Counted from the first letter of the stretch, positions 49,573-60,479 are shown. The stretch: DNA of 64,000 bases from Enterobacteriaceae bacterium RIT691 (GCA_009668205.1 WJYM01000001.1:744001-808000), one strand, 5' to 3'. The notes: generated by a model from the letters alone, not told the origin. Translations and numbers: made by a program.

Positions 49573-50649
49573 ATGTTTAGCCAGGATGCATTTTCGCGGG
49601 TCAGACGCGCAGAAAATAAAAAGATGGCTGAGATATCGCACTTTCTACAAGAGAACGATCTCAGTGTTGATACCACTATCGATATATTCATTACGCTTTC
49701 AAGGCACGATCGTCTTATTGCCTGCGGAGGCATTGCTGGCAATATTATCAAATGCGTTGCGATTGCGGAGTCGGTGCGCGGCGAAGGCATTGCCCTTAAG
49801 CTTGCCACGGAGCTGATTAACCTGGCCTACGAGCGGCAGTGCACGCATCTGTTTATCTATACCAAAACTGAGTATGAGTCACTGTTCCAGCAATGTGGTT
49901 TTTCCACCCTGACCACGGTGCCAGGGATAATGGTATTGATGGAAAACAGTGCCACACGTCTGAAACGTTATGCGAATACGCTGACTCAGTTTCATCATCA
50001 AGGCAAAAAGATTGGCTGCATCATTATGAATGCCAACCCGTTTACCCTGGGCCATCGCTATTTAATTCAGCAGGCGGTCACACAGTGCGATTGGTTGCAT
50101 ATTTTCCTGGTAAAAGAAGATACGTCACGCATCCCTTATGAAGATCGCTTTAACCTGGTTTTACAGGGTACGCAGGATATCGCCAGAATCACGCTGCACC
50201 GGGGGTCGGAATATATTATTTCCCGCGCTACGTTCCCCTGTTACTTCATTAAAGAACAGAGCGTCATTAATCACTGCTATACCGAAATTGATCTCAAAAT
50301 ATTTCGTCAGTATCTGGCGCCAGCGTTGGGTATTACTCACCGCTTTGTCGGCACGGAACCCTTCTGTAGCGTCACCGCAAAATACAACCACGACATGCGC
50401 TACTGGCTGAACACGGCGGAACTCGCCTCACCGCCGATAGCCCTGATGGAAATCGAACGATTGTGCCATGAAGGCGTGCCCATTTCCGCCTCCCTGGTTC
50501 GTCAGCTACTGGTGAAAAAAGCATTTTCCGCCATTGCGCCTCTGGTGCCCGACACCACCCTTTCATGGCTGAAAAACATGCCACAGCGCGGCAGTTCACC
50601 AGGCGCTTCTCTCTCCCCTTCCTCCGCTTTCGCAACAGGTGAAAAATGA
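49573..50649 (+). CDS. citC: [Citrate (pro-3S)-lyase] ligase
   Basis: Acetylates the prosthetic group of CitD with ATP to activate citrate lyase. 358 residues: an N-terminal GNAT-like region at about 25-125 ([20 protein letters not shown]) and a nucleotidyltransferase domain from about 140 with [16 protein letters not shown]. The C-terminus is rich in Ser/Pro ([12 protein letters not shown]) and looks like a loose tail. Overlaps citD by four bases (ATGA). First gene of citCDEFXG-citT. Confidence 0.95.
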   Translation: MFSQDAFSRVRRAENKKMAEISHFLQENDLSVDTTIDIFITLSRHDRLIACGGIAGNIIKCVAIAESVRGEGIALKLATELINLAYERQCTHLFIYTKTEYESLFQQCGFSTLTTVPGIMVLMENSATRLKRYANTLTQFHHQGKKIGCIIMNANPFTLGHRYLIQQAVTQCDWLHIFLVKEDTSRIPYEDRFNLVLQGTQDIARITLHRGSEYIISRATFPCYFIKEQSVINHCYTEIDLKIFRQYLAPALGITHRFVGTEPFCSVTAKYNHDMRYWLNTAELASPPIALMEIERLCHEGVPISASLVRQLLVKKAFSAIAPLVPDTTLSWLKNMPQRGSSPGASLSPSSAFATGEK

Positions 50650-50942
50650 ACATTATCCAGCCCGCCGTCGCAGGCACACTGGAGTCTGGCGATGTGATGA
50701 TTCGCATCGCGCCGCTCGCTTCCCCGGACATCGACCTGCAGATAAACAGCAGCGTTGAAAAACAGTTTGGCGAGGCCATTCGGGCCACGCTGCTGGAAAT
50801 CCTCAATCGCTATGACATTCACGGGGTCCAGCTCAACGTCGATGACAAAGGCGCACTGGACTGCATTTTACGCGCCCGCATGGAAACGCTGCTTGCTCGT
50901 GCGGCGGGTATTCCCGCCCTGCCGTGGGAGGAGCGCTCATGA
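50646..50942 (+). CDS. citD: Citrate lyase acyl carrier protein, gamma subunit
   Basis: Carries the 2'-(5''-phosphoribosyl)-3'-dephospho-CoA group. 98 residues; the attachment Ser is Ser14 in [10 protein letters not shown]. Overlaps citC and citE by four bases each. Modified by CitG and CitX, acetylated by CitC. Confidence 0.96.
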   Translation: MNIIQPAVAGTLESGDVMIRIAPLASPDIDLQINSSVEKQFGEAIRATLLEILNRYDIHGVQLNVDDKGALDCILRARMETLLARAAGIPALPWEERS

Positions 50943-51847
50943 CAGGTGACACGTTACGCCTGCAAAAATCACGTCCCCGCCGCAGCATGCTGTTCGTCCC
51001 CGGCGCAAACGCCGCGATGGTGAGCAATGCCTTTATCTATCCGGCCGATGCCCTGATGTTCGACCTTGAAGACTCCGTGGCGCTGCGGGAAAAAGATGCC
51101 GCCCGACGCATCGTTTACCACGCGTTACAGCACCCGCTCTACCGGGAAGTGGAAACCATCGTGCGGGTGAATGCTCTCGATTCCGAATGGGGGCTTCACG
51201 ACCTGGAAGCCGTGGTACGCGGTGGTGTCGATATTGTCCGCCTGCCGAAAACCGACACCGCTCAGGACGTTATCGACATTGAAAAAGAGATCCTGCGGAT
51301 TGAACAAGCCTGCGGCCGCGAACCAGGCAGTACAGGCCTGTTGGCGGCGATTGAATCGGCACAAGGCATCACTCAGGCGGTGGCTATCGCCCACGCCTCC
51401 CCTCGCCTGATGGGTATCGCTCTGGGTGCGGAAGACTATGTCAGAAACCTGCACACCGAACGTTCAGCTCAGGGCACCGAGCTACTGTTTGCCCGCTGTT
51501 CCATTTTGCAGGCCGCCCGGGCCGCCGGGATTCAGGCCTTTGACACCGTCTACTCCGATGCCAACAACGAAGCCGGTTTTTTGCTGGAGGCCGCACACAT
51601 TAAGCAGCTTGGTTTTGACGGCAAATCGCTGATTAACCCGCGCCAGATCGATTTGTTGCACAACCTGTATGCACCCACCGGCCAGGAGGTCGAACACGCC
51701 AGGCGGGTGATTGAAGCGGCGGAAAGCGCCGCGTGTGAAGGCCGGGGCGTCGTGTCGCTCAACGGCAAAATGGTGGATAGCCCCATCATTGAGCGCGCCC
51801 GGCTGTTGCTCTCTCGTGCCGCACTTTCAGGTCTTCGTGACGAATAA
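50939..51847 (+). CDS. citE: Citrate lyase beta subunit (citryl-ACP lyase)
   Basis: Cleaves citryl-ACP to oxaloacetate and acetyl-ACP. 302 residues from ATG 50939, which overlaps the citD stop (ATGA); an upstream codon inside citD would add five residues and break the coupling. HpcH/HpaI-type TIM barrel with [26 protein letters not shown] (metal-binding) and [10 protein letters not shown]. Confidence 0.96.
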   Translation: MTGDTLRLQKSRPRRSMLFVPGANAAMVSNAFIYPADALMFDLEDSVALREKDAARRIVYHALQHPLYREVETIVRVNALDSEWGLHDLEAVVRGGVDIVRLPKTDTAQDVIDIEKEILRIEQACGREPGSTGLLAAIESAQGITQAVAIAHASPRLMGIALGAEDYVRNLHTERSAQGTELLFARCSILQAARAAGIQAFDTVYSDANNEAGFLLEAAHIKQLGFDGKSLINPRQIDLLHNLYAPTGQEVEHARRVIEAAESAACEGRGVVSLNGKMVDSPIIERARLLLSRAALSGLRDE

Positions 51848-51856
51848 GGAAATTCC

Positions 51857-53389
51857 ATGACGCAAAATAATGACGATGCTCAACGGCAGGCGCGCGTGTC
51901 CCACTGGACTAGCCGCGCAGAAAGCCAGCTACCCGCCTGGCATAACCGTTCAAAGCAGAATTTGCAGACGCAAAAGCCCCGCCATAAGAAACTGTGCGCC
52001 AGCCTGGAGGAGGCCATTCGCCGCTCCGGCTTCCACGACGGAATGACCCTCTCCTTTCATCATGCGTACCGCGGCGGTGACCTGACCCTCAATCTGGTGA
52101 TGGATGCCCTTGCCCGCATGGGGTTCAAAAATCTGACGCTGGCGTCCAGTTCACTTAGCGACTGTCACGCTCCGCTGGTAGAGCACATTCGCAATGGCGT
52201 GGTCCGCCGGATTTATACTTCCGGTTTACGCGGGCCGCTGGCCGAGGCAATTTCACGCGGCCTGCTGAATGAGCCGGTACACATCCACTCCCACGGCGGT
52301 CGGGTGCATTTGCTGGAAAGCGGGGAACTGAACATTGACGTCGCCTTTCTTGGCGTGCCCGCAAGCGATGAATCCGGCAATGCCAACGGCTACACCGGCC
52401 AGGCCTGCTGCGGCTCGCTGGGCTATGCTCAGGTGGACGCCGAGCACGCAAGCCAGGTGGTGCTGCTAACGGAAGCACTGGTGGACTATCCGCACCATAA
52501 AGCCAGTATCGCCCAGGATCAGGTTGATTGGGTGGTACAGGTTGAGCACGTGGGCGACGCCGATAAAATTGGCGCGGATACCACCCGCATGACCACAAAC
52601 CCTCGCGAGCTGCTGATTGCCCGGAGCGCCGCCGAAGCAATCGCTCACTCCGGCTATTTCCAGGAAGGGTTCTCCCTGCAAACCGGTACCGGGGGTGCTT
52701 CGCTGGCGGTCACCCGCTTTTTAGAAGACAAGATGCGCCGTCGGGAGATCCACGCCGGTTTTGCCCTCGGCGGGATCACCGCGACCATTGTTGACCTGCA
52801 CGAAAAAGGGCTGATCCACACGCTGTTGGACGTACAGAGCTTCGACCGGGTTGCCGCACAATCGCTGGCGCGTAACCCAAACCATATCGAAATCAGCGCT
52901 AATCAGTACGCCAACTGGGGCTCGAAAGGCGCCTCAGTGGACCGCCTTGATGTGGTGGTGCTGAGCGCACTTGAAGTGGACACTCACTTCAACGTCAATG
53001 TGCTGACCGGTTCAGATGGCGTCCTGCGAGGCGCGTCGGGCGGTCACTGCGATACCGCCGTGGCGGCCTCACTGTCGATTATCGTCGCTCCGCTGGTGCG
53101 TGGACGCATCCCTACGCTTGTCGATAACGTGCTGACCTGCATCACGCCGGGTTCCAGCGTGGATGTTCTGGTGACAGATCACGGTATCGCGGTTAACCCT
53201 GCCCGCCCGGAAATTGCTGAACGGCTGAAAAACGCCGGTATGAACGTCGTGTCTATTCACTGGCTGCGCGATCGCGCCCTGCTGCTGACCGGCAAACCTC
53301 AGCCCATCGCCTTCACTGACAACGTGGTGGCCGTGGTTCGTTACCGTGATGGCTCGGTGATCGACGTCGTGCATCAGGTCAAGGAGTAG
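51857..53389 (+). CDS. citF: Citrate lyase alpha subunit (acetyl-ACP:citrate CoA-transferase)
   Basis: Exchanges the acetyl group on CitD for citrate. 510 residues as in E. coli, CoA-transferase fold; glycine-rich segments [30 protein letters not shown] and [17 protein letters not shown]. Lies nine bases after citE and two bases before citX. Confidence 0.96.
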   Translation: MTQNNDDAQRQARVSHWTSRAESQLPAWHNRSKQNLQTQKPRHKKLCASLEEAIRRSGFHDGMTLSFHHAYRGGDLTLNLVMDALARMGFKNLTLASSSLSDCHAPLVEHIRNGVVRRIYTSGLRGPLAEAISRGLLNEPVHIHSHGGRVHLLESGELNIDVAFLGVPASDESGNANGYTGQACCGSLGYAQVDAEHASQVVLLTEALVDYPHHKASIAQDQVDWVVQVEHVGDADKIGADTTRMTTNPRELLIARSAAEAIAHSGYFQEGFSLQTGTGGASLAVTRFLEDKMRRREIHAGFALGGITATIVDLHEKGLIHTLLDVQSFDRVAAQSLARNPNHIEISANQYANWGSKGASVDRLDVVVLSALEVDTHFNVNVLTGSDGVLRGASGGHCDTAVAASLSIIVAPLVRGRIPTLVDNVLTCITPGSSVDVLVTDHGIAVNPARPEIAERLKNAGMNVVSIHWLRDRALLLTGKPQPIAFTDNVVAVVRYRDGSVIDVVHQVKE

Positions 53390-53391
53390 CC

Positions 53392-53940
53392 ATGCGCCTC
53401 GACCTCACATCGGCGACGAATGCGCCCGTATCCCTGTCCACGCTGCTTGCCTGTCGCGATAACCGACAGGCACGACAGCGAGCCTGGATAACCCGTCACG
53501 GAACAGCATTAGTCTCCTTCACCGTGGTCGCACCGGGTCCGGTGAAAGACAGCGTGCTGACGAGGCGCATTTTCAATCACGGCAGGGCCGCGCTGCAGCG
53601 AGTGATCGACCAATCCGGCTGGGTTATCTACGCGCAAAACAGGATTGCCACCGCCGCCGGGCCGGAAGCCCTGCTGGCGATCGACGCTCCCGCTCAGACG
53701 CTGAAGCAGACCACGATAGAACTTGAGTCCCGCCTGCCATTAGGGCGTCTGTGGGATTTCGACGTCCTTACCCCGGAGGGTGAAATCCTGTCCCGCCGTG
53801 ATTTTGCTCTCCCCGCAAGACGCTGTTTACTGTGCGAGCACAGCGCCACCAGCTGCGCCCGGGGAAGAACGCACCCGCTGACCGATTTGCTCGGCGAAAT
53901 GGAGAGGCTCATCGATGCTGCTGATGCCATGTCCCGTTGA
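53392..53940 (+). CDS. citX: Apo-citrate lyase phosphoribosyl-dephospho-CoA transferase
   Basis: Attaches the prosthetic group to CitD. 182 residues; [12 protein letters not shown] and the C-terminal Cys cluster [20 protein letters not shown] are typical of the family. Overlaps citG by 26 bases. In some bacteria citX and citG are fused; here they are separate, as in E. coli. Confidence 0.94.
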   Translation: MRLDLTSATNAPVSLSTLLACRDNRQARQRAWITRHGTALVSFTVVAPGPVKDSVLTRRIFNHGRAALQRVIDQSGWVIYAQNRIATAAGPEALLAIDAPAQTLKQTTIELESRLPLGRLWDFDVLTPEGEILSRRDFALPARRCLLCEHSATSCARGRTHPLTDLLGEMERLIDAADAMSR

Positions 53941-54820
53941 GTCCGAGCCGCTGCTGCCCGCGTCACTGACCCACGCCTGGAGTGAGCTTGCCTGGCGCGC
54001 CATGCTGACCGAGGTCAACTTATCGCCAAAACCAGGTCTGGTGGATCGTTTTAATAACGGTGCGCATCACGACATGGCGCTGGACGATTTTCACCGCAGT
54101 GCCAGCGCTGTCCGTCCCTGGCTTCCACGTTTTATGGAGGCTGGCGCGTTGGGCGCCCGGCATAGCCCGGTGGCGGTGCTTGCGACGCTGCGCCCGATAG
54201 GCCTTGCCTGCGAAGCCGCTATGTTTCGCGCAACCGCGGGTGTGAACACGCACAAAGGGAGCATTTTTGCCCTTGGGCTGTTGTGCGCCGCCCTCGGTCG
54301 CCTTCACCAACTCGCGTTACCTCTGTCAGCAGCAGCGTTATGCCAGACGGTTTCGGCAATGTGTCAGGGCCTGACGACGGCGGAGCTGCGTCACAGCACG
54401 CCGCCGCTCACCGCCGGGCAACGTTTATATCACCAGCTCGGGCTCACCGGCGCGCGCGGAGAGGCGGAAGCGGGCTACCCGCTGGTGCTGGATCACGCGC
54501 TTCCCCATTACCTTGCCTTGCAGCGTCTGGGTCGCGACCCGGAGTTGGCGCTACTCGACACCCTGCTGGTGCTGATGGCGCACAACGGCGATACCAATGT
54601 GGCCTCGCGCGGCGGCAGCGAAGGGCTTTTCTGGCTGCAGCAACAGGCCAAACGCCTGCTCTCCCAGGGCGGTATTCGTGAAAGGGCCGATCTGGCGCGG
54701 CTCAGGCAATTTGATCGGCAGTGCATTACTCGTCATCTCAGCCCTGGCGGGAGTGCTGACCTGCTGATTGTCACATGGTTTTTAGCGCACCTTTCAGATG
54801 TTCGTTATCACTTTCAATGA
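53915..54820 (+). CDS. citG: Triphosphoribosyl-dephospho-CoA synthase
   Basis: Makes the prosthetic group precursor from dephospho-CoA and ATP. 301 residues from ATG 53915, seven bases after GGAGAGG inside citX; ATG 53924 is an alternative. Conserved [31 protein letters not shown] and [16 protein letters not shown]-terminal [12 protein letters not shown]. Confidence 0.95.
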   Translation: MLLMPCPVESEPLLPASLTHAWSELAWRAMLTEVNLSPKPGLVDRFNNGAHHDMALDDFHRSASAVRPWLPRFMEAGALGARHSPVAVLATLRPIGLACEAAMFRATAGVNTHKGSIFALGLLCAALGRLHQLALPLSAAALCQTVSAMCQGLTTAELRHSTPPLTAGQRLYHQLGLTGARGEAEAGYPLVLDHALPHYLALQRLGRDPELALLDTLLVLMAHNGDTNVASRGGSEGLFWLQQQAKRLLSQGGIRERADLARLRQFDRQCITRHLSPGGSADLLIVTWFLAHLSDVRYHFQ

Positions 54821-54837
54821 GTTTCGGAGAGTCACTC

Positions 54838-56301
54838 ATGTCACTAACCAAAGAAAATGTAGGGAAACTACTGGCGCCGCTGGCGGTCATGGGGATCATG
54901 TTTTTACTCCCTGTGCCTGACGGTATGCCACCTCAGGCCTGGCACTATTTTGCCGTTTTCGTGGCGATGATTGTTGGAATGATCCTTGAACCGATCCCCG
55001 CAACCGCAATCAGTTTCATCGCCGTGACGATTTGCGTCATTGGCAGCCAGTATCTGCTGTTCGACGCCAAAGAACTTGCCGACCCGACGTTTGATGCCGG
55101 TTCACAGGCGTTAAAATGGGGGCTGGCGGGCTTTTCCAGCACCACTGTCTGGCTGGTGTTTGGTGCCTTTATCTTCGCGTTGGGTTACGAAGTCACCGGG
55201 CTTGGTCGCCGAATCGCGCTGTTTCTGGTGAAGTTCATGGGCAAACGCACCCTGACGCTGGGCTACGCGATTGTCATTATCGACATCCTGCTGGCCCCCT
55301 TCACCCCCTCAAATACCGCCCGAACCGGCGGAACCGTGTTCCCGGTAATTAAAAATCTGCCGCCGTTGTTTCAATCGTTCCCCAACGATCCCTCTTCCCG
55401 CCGCATCGGGGGCTACCTGATGTGGATGATGGTGATCAGTACCAGCCTTAGCTCATCGATGTTTGTCACCGGTGCCGCGCCAAATGTACTGGGACTGGAA
55501 TTCGTCAACAAAATCGCCGGGGTACAAATCAGCTGGCTGCAATGGTTCCTCGGCTTTCTGCCGGTTGGCATTATTCTGCTGATCGTCGCCCCCTGGCTGT
55601 CGTATGTGTTGTACAAACCCGAAGTCACTCACAGCGCTGAAGTTGCCAGCTGGGCCGGTGATGAACTCAAAAGCATGGGGCCACTAAGCCGAAAAGAGCG
55701 CACGCTGATTGGCCTAGTCCTGCTGAGCCTGGGCCTGTGGGTGTTTGGCGGTGAACATATCGAAGCCACTGCCGTTGGGCTGCTGGCCGTCTCGCTGATG
55801 CTGGCGCTGCATGTGGTGCCGTGGAAAGAAATCACCCGTTATCACAGCGCCTGGAATACGCTGGTTAACCTCGCGACGCTGGTGGTGATGGCCAACGGTC
55901 TGACCCGCTCAGGGTTCATCGACTGGTTCGCGGGCACCATGAGTACTCACCTGGAAGGTTTTTCACCCGATGCCACCGTGATCGTGCTGGTGCTGGTGTT
56001 TTACTTTGCTCACTACCTGTTCGCCAGCCTTTCGGCGCATACCGCAACAATGCTGCCGGTTATCCTGGCCGTCGGAAAAGGGATCCCGGGCGTCCCCATG
56101 GAGCAGCTCTGCCTGCTGTTGGTGCTGTCCATTGGGATCATGGGCTGCCTGACGCCGTACGCCACAGGGCCGGGGGTCATTATTTACGGCTGCGGCTATG
56201 TGAAGTCAAAAGACTACTGGCGTCTGGGGGCCATTTTCGGGGTTATCTACATCGCCATGCTGCTGCTGGTGGGCTGGCCAATTCTTGCCATGTGGAACTA
56301 A
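54838..56301 (+). CDS. citT: Citrate/succinate antiporter
   Basis: DASS-family inner-membrane exchanger that brings in citrate against succinate under anaerobic conditions. 487 residues from ATG 54838, after TCGGAGAG, equal to E. coli; the longer upstream frame overlaps citG. Family motifs: PFTPSNTARTGGTVFPV, SSSMFVTGAAPN, and ASLSAHTATMLPVI near the C-terminus. Last gene of the citrate operon, with its own terminator. Confidence 0.97.
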   Translation: MSLTKENVGKLLAPLAVMGIMFLLPVPDGMPPQAWHYFAVFVAMIVGMILEPIPATAISFIAVTICVIGSQYLLFDAKELADPTFDAGSQALKWGLAGFSSTTVWLVFGAFIFALGYEVTGLGRRIALFLVKFMGKRTLTLGYAIVIIDILLAPFTPSNTARTGGTVFPVIKNLPPLFQSFPNDPSSRRIGGYLMWMMVISTSLSSSMFVTGAAPNVLGLEFVNKIAGVQISWLQWFLGFLPVGIILLIVAPWLSYVLYKPEVTHSAEVASWAGDELKSMGPLSRKERTLIGLVLLSLGLWVFGGEHIEATAVGLLAVSLMLALHVVPWKEITRYHSAWNTLVNLATLVVMANGLTRSGFIDWFAGTMSTHLEGFSPDATVIVLVLVFYFAHYLFASLSAHTATMLPVILAVGKGIPGVPMEQLCLLLVLSIGIMGCLTPYATGPGVIIYGCGYVKSKDYWRLGAIFGVIYIAMLLLVGWPILAMWN

Positions 56302-56329
56302 CGGGCACGGAAAATTTAAGTTAAATCAT

Positions 56330-56359
56330 GCCGGAGAGGGAAACCCTTCCGGCTTTTTT
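56330..56359 (+). terminator. Terminator of the citrate operon
   Basis: GCCGGAGAGGG pairs with CCCTTCCGGC (one bulge) around AAA, followed by TTTTTTA. It lies 28 bases after the citT stop. Confidence 0.85.
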
Positions 56360-56406
56360 ATGGTTAAATGAACGCTATTCCCCCTATCTGTAAGTACCTG
56401 ACCATG

Positions 56407-57213
56407 ATGAAAGCAACCTGGCGTTATTTTTCCCTGCTGGCGGTTTCACTGCTGCCCGCCACTGCGACTTATGCCGATGCGCTTAAACCCGCACAATACG
56501 GGGATTTCGACAGCTATGTGCTGGCCCTGTCGTGGCAAACCGGTTTTTGTCAAAGCATGGAAGATAAGAACCGTAAAGCCCCCGACGAGTGCCGTTTACA
56601 AAAAGACGAAGCCAATAAAGCCGATTTTCTGACCGTGCATGGTTTGTGGCCAGGCTTACCCAAATCCATTGCTTCCCGCGGTGTGGATAATCGTCGCTGG
56701 ATGCGCTATGGCTGCGCAACCCGTCCGGTCCCTAACATGCCGGAAGTGAAAGCCAGCCGTAAATGCAACGCGGCAGAGACCGGGCTGTCTCTGGAGATGG
56801 CCAATAAGCTGAATAACGTGATGCCCGGCAGCGGCGGTAAATCGTGCCTTGAGCGCTATGAATACGCCAAGCATGGCGTCTGCTTCGGCTTCGACCCGGA
56901 TGCTTACTTCGGCACCATGGTTCGCCTGAACGGTGAGGTGAAACAAAGCGAGCTGGGCAAATTCCTGGCCGATAACTACGGCAAAACCGTCAGCCGCGCG
57001 GCGTTTGATAGCGCGGTTGCCAAAAGTTTCGGTAACGGCAGTGAAAAAGCCTTCAAGCTCACCTGCAATGGCAACCCGGCCTATCTGACCGAAATGCAGA
57101 TTACCATCAAAGCAGAGGCCATTAACGCCCCATTGAAAGACGGTTCTCTGCTCTCCCAGCCGCATCCTGGCAATTGCGGACAGCAGTTCGTGATAGACAA
57201 AGCCGGACAATAA
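56407..57213 (+). CDS. rna: Ribonuclease I, periplasmic, RNase T2 family
   Basis: Non-specific periplasmic endoribonuclease. 268 residues from ATG 56407 (MKATWRYF), the E. coli length; in-frame codons upstream at 56368 and 56404 are less likely. Signal peptide 1-23 (ATYA|DAL). T2 catalytic motifs CAS I FLTVHGLWPGLP and CAS II YEYAKHGVCFG; eight or so Cys for disulfides. Confidence 0.95.
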   Translation: MKATWRYFSLLAVSLLPATATYADALKPAQYGDFDSYVLALSWQTGFCQSMEDKNRKAPDECRLQKDEANKADFLTVHGLWPGLPKSIASRGVDNRRWMRYGCATRPVPNMPEVKASRKCNAAETGLSLEMANKLNNVMPGSGGKSCLERYEYAKHGVCFGFDPDAYFGTMVRLNGEVKQSELGKFLADNYGKTVSRAAFDSAVAKSFGNGSEKAFKLTCNGNPAYLTEMQITIKAEAINAPLKDGSLLSQPHPGNCGQQFVIDKAGQ

Positions 57214-57283
57214 GCCTTTCATCTGACCGATGGCGGTTTCGCCTTGACGCAACGCCCGGCACATCACGTACCGGGCGTCGCGA

Positions 57284-58114
57284 TTATGCCTGAATGAACG
57301 CCAGTAAATCGTCGCTTATCTGCTGTTTATGGGTGGTACAGATCCCGTGTGAACCGCCCTGATAGACCTTCAGCTGCGCGTGCGGCAGAATTTCCGCCGC
57401 CACTTTGCCACAGGTTTCAAAGGGCACAATCTGGTCATCATCACCGTGGATCACCAGCGTCGGGATCGTCATCCGTTTAAGGTCTTCACGTAAATCCGTT
57501 TCTGAAAACGCTTTGATACAGTCGTAAAGCGCTTTAATTGACCCCTGTAATCCCTGAGCGACAAAGCTGTTACGTACCGCTTCAGACGCGTTTGCCCCTG
57601 AACGGTTGTAGCCATAAAACGCCATCGTCAACTCATGGAAGAACGCGCCACGATCGTTGACGACGCCGGCTCGGATGCCGTCAAAAACCTCTTTTGGGAC
57701 GCCGTTCGGATTGAAATCGGTTTTGATCATAATCGGCGTAACCGCGCCAATTAACACCGCCTTCGCCACCCGGGCCGTACCATGACGGCCAATGTAGCGC
57801 GCCACTTCCCCCCCTCCGGTCGAGTGACCCACGTGGACCGCATCCTTCAAATTAAGATGCGCCGTCAGCTCAGCAAGATCGTCCGCATATTGATCCATAT
57901 GGTGCCCTTCCCATGGCTGAGAAGACCGCCCGTGGCCGCGACGATCGTGGGCAATCACACGGAAACCTTTCGATCCCAGGAACAGCATTTGATCTTCAAA
58001 TGCATCCGCGCTCAAAGGCCAGCCGTGGCTGAACACCACCGGCTGCCCGCTTCCCCAATCTTTGAAATAGAGACTGCTGCCATCTTTCAGGGTCAATGTG
58101 TCGTAACCACTCAT
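57284..58114 (-). CDS. Alpha/beta hydrolase, non-haem haloperoxidase/esterase-like
   Basis: 276 residues from ATG 58114, which follows AGGAGATCCC; the 32 codons upstream in frame are not needed. Triad: nucleophile Ser in [11 protein letters not shown] (about 98), Asp in [12 protein letters not shown] (about 228) and His in GGSHGIC (about 257). [10 protein letters not shown] forms the oxyanion region. This is the pattern of cofactor-free haloperoxidases and aryl esterases; the natural substrate is unknown. It diverges from a GntP-family permease. Neither gene lies between rna and rnk in E. coli K-12. No signal peptide, so cytoplasmic. Confidence 0.9.
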   Translation of the reverse strand: MSGYDTLTLKDGSSLYFKDWGSGQPVVFSHGWPLSADAFEDQMLFLGSKGFRVIAHDRRGHGRSSQPWEGHHMDQYADDLAELTAHLNLKDAVHVGHSTGGGEVARYIGRHGTARVAKAVLIGAVTPIMIKTDFNPNGVPKEVFDGIRAGVVNDRGAFFHELTMAFYGYNRSGANASEAVRNSFVAQGLQGSIKALYDCIKAFSETDLREDLKRMTIPTLVIHGDDDQIVPFETCGKVAAEILPHAQLKVYQGGSHGICTTHKQQISDDLLAFIQA

Positions 58115-58299
58115 GGGATCTCCTGTTTCTTGAAAATGCTGACGCCAGAGGGCGCAGCGGTGCTTATCAAGAATAAGCCAGATTTGAAATCGATCACGTT
58201 TATCGATCAAATTTCACCCGCAGATAAGGATTTTCTTAATCTTTGAACCCCGTCGCAAAGCGCTAATAAATACCCCGGTGCGTATTTACAGCCCCCGCC

Positions 58300-58329
58300 A
58301 TGTTACCAGTATCATGTTACCGGTATCAG
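58300..58329 (+). promoter_or_regulatory. Two overlapping GntR/IdnR-like operators
   Basis: ATGTTACCAGTATCAT (58300-58315) is followed by ATGTTACCGGTATCAG (58314-58329), giving a 14-bp direct repeat. Each unit resembles the E. coli GntR/IdnR operator ATGTTA-N4-TAACAT. They lie 69 bases before the permease start and 186 bases from the divergent hydrolase start. A LacI-type gluconate/idonate regulator is the likely binder; no such gene lies in the window. Confidence 0.65.
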
Positions 58330-58397
58330 TGATAAACGCAGGGATAACGCCACGCTATCACTCCCTCTTTACTGTCATGTTCACAGAGGATTTTAAG

Positions 58398-59774
58398 ATG
58401 ACAGAAGTTACGAACGCACTCGGCGCAGGAACGCTACTCGGCATCGCTGCAGGTGCCGTTGCTCTCCTGCTGGTCTTAATCATGCGCTTTAAAGTGCATG
58501 CCTTTTTAGCCTTAACTCTGGTCAGTATCGTGGTGGCACTGCTGACAAAAGTGCCGTTTGATAAAGTGGTTCCCACCCTGCTTACCGGCTTTGGCGGCAC
58601 GCTTGCGGGCGTTGCGCTGTTGGTCGGTCTGGGTGCGATGATCGGTCGCCTGCTGGAAGTTTCTGGCGGGGCCAAAGTGCTGGCGGATACGCTTATCAAT
58701 AAATTTGGTGCGCACCGTGCGCCCTTTGCGCTCGGCGTGGCCTCCCTGCTGTTCGGCTTCCCGATCTTCTTCGACGCGGGCCTGGTGGTGATGCTGCCTA
58801 TCATCTTCAGCGTGGCGAAACAGTTCGGTGGCTCTACGCTGAAATATGCTTTCCCGGCGGCCGGTGCCTTCGCCGTCATGCACGCACTGGTTCCGCCACA
58901 TCCGGGTCCGGTTGCCGCCAGCGAGTTGCTCGGCGCGAACATCGGCCTGCTGGTGATTGTCGGCCTGATTATTGCGCTGCCAACCTGGTATATCGGCGCT
59001 TACCTGTACGGTCTGTATGCCGGTAAGAAATTCGACATCAAACTGCCTTCCTCTTTCCTCGGTGAAGTGGAAGCCGACGCCAACCACAAGCCACCGTCAT
59101 TCGGCATGGTGCTGACCATTCTGCTGATGCCGCTGGTGCTGATTTTCCTCGAAACGGGGCTGAATACTGCCGTCGTGATGGGATGGGTGGCGAAAGAGGA
59201 CGTGCTGGTTAACTTCCTGCGTATGCTCGGCAAAACCCCGGTGGCGCTGCTGATCACCGTGTTCTTCTCCCTGGCCGTCTTCAGCCGTCAGCACAGCCTT
59301 AAGCATCTGGAAAAAATCTGCGACGGCGCGTTAGGCCCGATCTGCGGCATCATTCTGGTCACCGGTGCCGGCGGGATGTTCGGTGGTGTCCTGCGTGCCA
59401 GCGGCATTGGCGATGCGCTGGCTGGCGTGCTGTCTGATACCGGCATGCCGGTTATCGTTGCCGCCTTCGTGATTGCCACCGCACTGCGTGTTGCGCAGGG
59501 TTCCGCAACGGTCGCACTGACCACCACGGCTGCGCTGGTGGCACCAATGGTTCATGCCACTACTGGCATCAGTCAGCTCGACCTGTGTTTCATCGTTATC
59601 GCCATTGCGGGCGGTGCAACGGTACTGTCACACGTGAACGACTCTGGCTTCTGGCTGGTCGGCCGTTTCCTCGAAATGGACGAGAAAACCACGCTGAAAA
59701 CCTGGACCGTGATGGAAACGCTGCTTGGCGGCCTCGCCTTCCTGTTCGCACTGATTGGCAGCCTGATCTTCTGA
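58398..59774 (+). CDS. GntP-family sugar-acid permease
   Basis: Inner-membrane proton symporter of the gluconate permease family. 458 residues from ATG 58398, ten bases after AGAGGA; longer frames run through the operators. About 12 to 14 hydrophobic helices. Family motifs GGTLAGVALLVGLGAMIGRL, FGFPIFFDAGLVVMLPI, HALVPPHPGPVAASELL and RVAQGSATVALTTTAA. The operators upstream support gluconate or a related aldonate as substrate, but which member (GntT, GntU, IdnT or other) cannot be settled from sequence. Own terminator; no linked kinase. Confidence 0.9.
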   Translation: MTEVTNALGAGTLLGIAAGAVALLLVLIMRFKVHAFLALTLVSIVVALLTKVPFDKVVPTLLTGFGGTLAGVALLVGLGAMIGRLLEVSGGAKVLADTLINKFGAHRAPFALGVASLLFGFPIFFDAGLVVMLPIIFSVAKQFGGSTLKYAFPAAGAFAVMHALVPPHPGPVAASELLGANIGLLVIVGLIIALPTWYIGAYLYGLYAGKKFDIKLPSSFLGEVEADANHKPPSFGMVLTILLMPLVLIFLETGLNTAVVMGWVAKEDVLVNFLRMLGKTPVALLITVFFSLAVFSRQHSLKHLEKICDGALGPICGIILVTGAGGMFGGVLRASGIGDALAGVLSDTGMPVIVAAFVIATALRVAQGSATVALTTTAALVAPMVHATTGISQLDLCFIVIAIAGGATVLSHVNDSGFWLVGRFLEMDEKTTLKTWTVMETLLGGLAFLFALIGSLIF

Positions 59775-59828
59775 TTGAGTAAATTCACTTCAAAGATCTG
59801 ACCACAGTCAGTATCATGGATTTACCCC

Positions 59829-59863
59829 AAAACCCTCGTCTTGTACGACGAGGGTTTTCTTTT
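59829..59863 (+). terminator. Terminator of the GntP permease gene
   Basis: AAAACCCTCGTC and GACGAGGGTTTT pair fully over 12 bp around TTGTAC, followed by CTTTTGG. Lies 54 bases after the permease stop and before rnk. Confidence 0.85.
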
Positions 59864-59897
59864 GGAAACAGGTACCTGGAAAAGCATGGAGGAAACA

Positions 59898-60308
59898 ATG
59901 ACCAGACCCGCCATTATCATTAACGAGCTGGATGCCGAACGCATCGATAAGCTGCTTGAGCAACCACAGTGGGCGAACTCGCCTGTCGCCAGCGCCCTGA
60001 ATGAAGAGCTGGATCGCGCGCAAATGTGCTCTCCGCAGGAGATGCCACGCGACGTGGTGAGCATGAACAGCCAGGTCAGATTCCGTGATTTGAGCAACAA
60101 CGAAGAACGCGTGCGCACCCTGGTTTTCCCGGTTGCCATGACTGACAGCGCGACACAGCTGTCGGTGCTTGCTCCAGTCGGTGCTGCCCTGCTTGGTCTT
60201 CGCGTGGGCGCGACCATCCATTGGGAATTACCGAACGGCACCGCCACGCACCTCGAAGTGCTTGAGCTGATTTATCAGCCCGAAGCCGCCGGTGAGTTTC
60301 ACCGTTAA
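59898..60308 (+). CDS. rnk: Rnk, regulator of nucleoside diphosphate kinase
   Basis: GreA-like protein that binds RNA polymerase. 136 residues from ATG 59898, after ATGGAGG; upstream in-frame ATG codons at 59841 and 59886 are rejected because they lie in the previous terminator or the ribosome site. C-terminal FKBP-like GreA/GreB domain: [20 protein letters not shown] and [17 protein letters not shown]. The N-terminal coiled coil is short, as known for Rnk. Confidence 0.95.
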   Translation: MTRPAIIINELDAERIDKLLEQPQWANSPVASALNEELDRAQMCSPQEMPRDVVSMNSQVRFRDLSNNEERVRTLVFPVAMTDSATQLSVLAPVGAALLGLRVGATIHWELPNGTATHLEVLELIYQPEAAGEFHR

Positions 60309-60330
60309 GCCTGGCTGAATTCTGCTTTTC

Positions 60331-60357
60331 AGAGGATGTTATCAACATCCTCTTTCC
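60331..60357 (+). terminator. Terminator of rnk
   Basis: AGAGGATGTT-ATC-AACATCCTCT, a perfect 10-bp stem, followed by TTCCGC; the U-tract is short. Confidence 0.65.
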
Positions 60358-60479
60358 GCGCTTTAAGACAAAACTTTACCCTCCCACAGACGCTCACTGC
60401 CCGAATTTGCGACCTGACTGTCAGTTAAAAGACGCTGAATCTGCTTCAATTAACGCAACAATCACAAGGAGGAGAGCTT

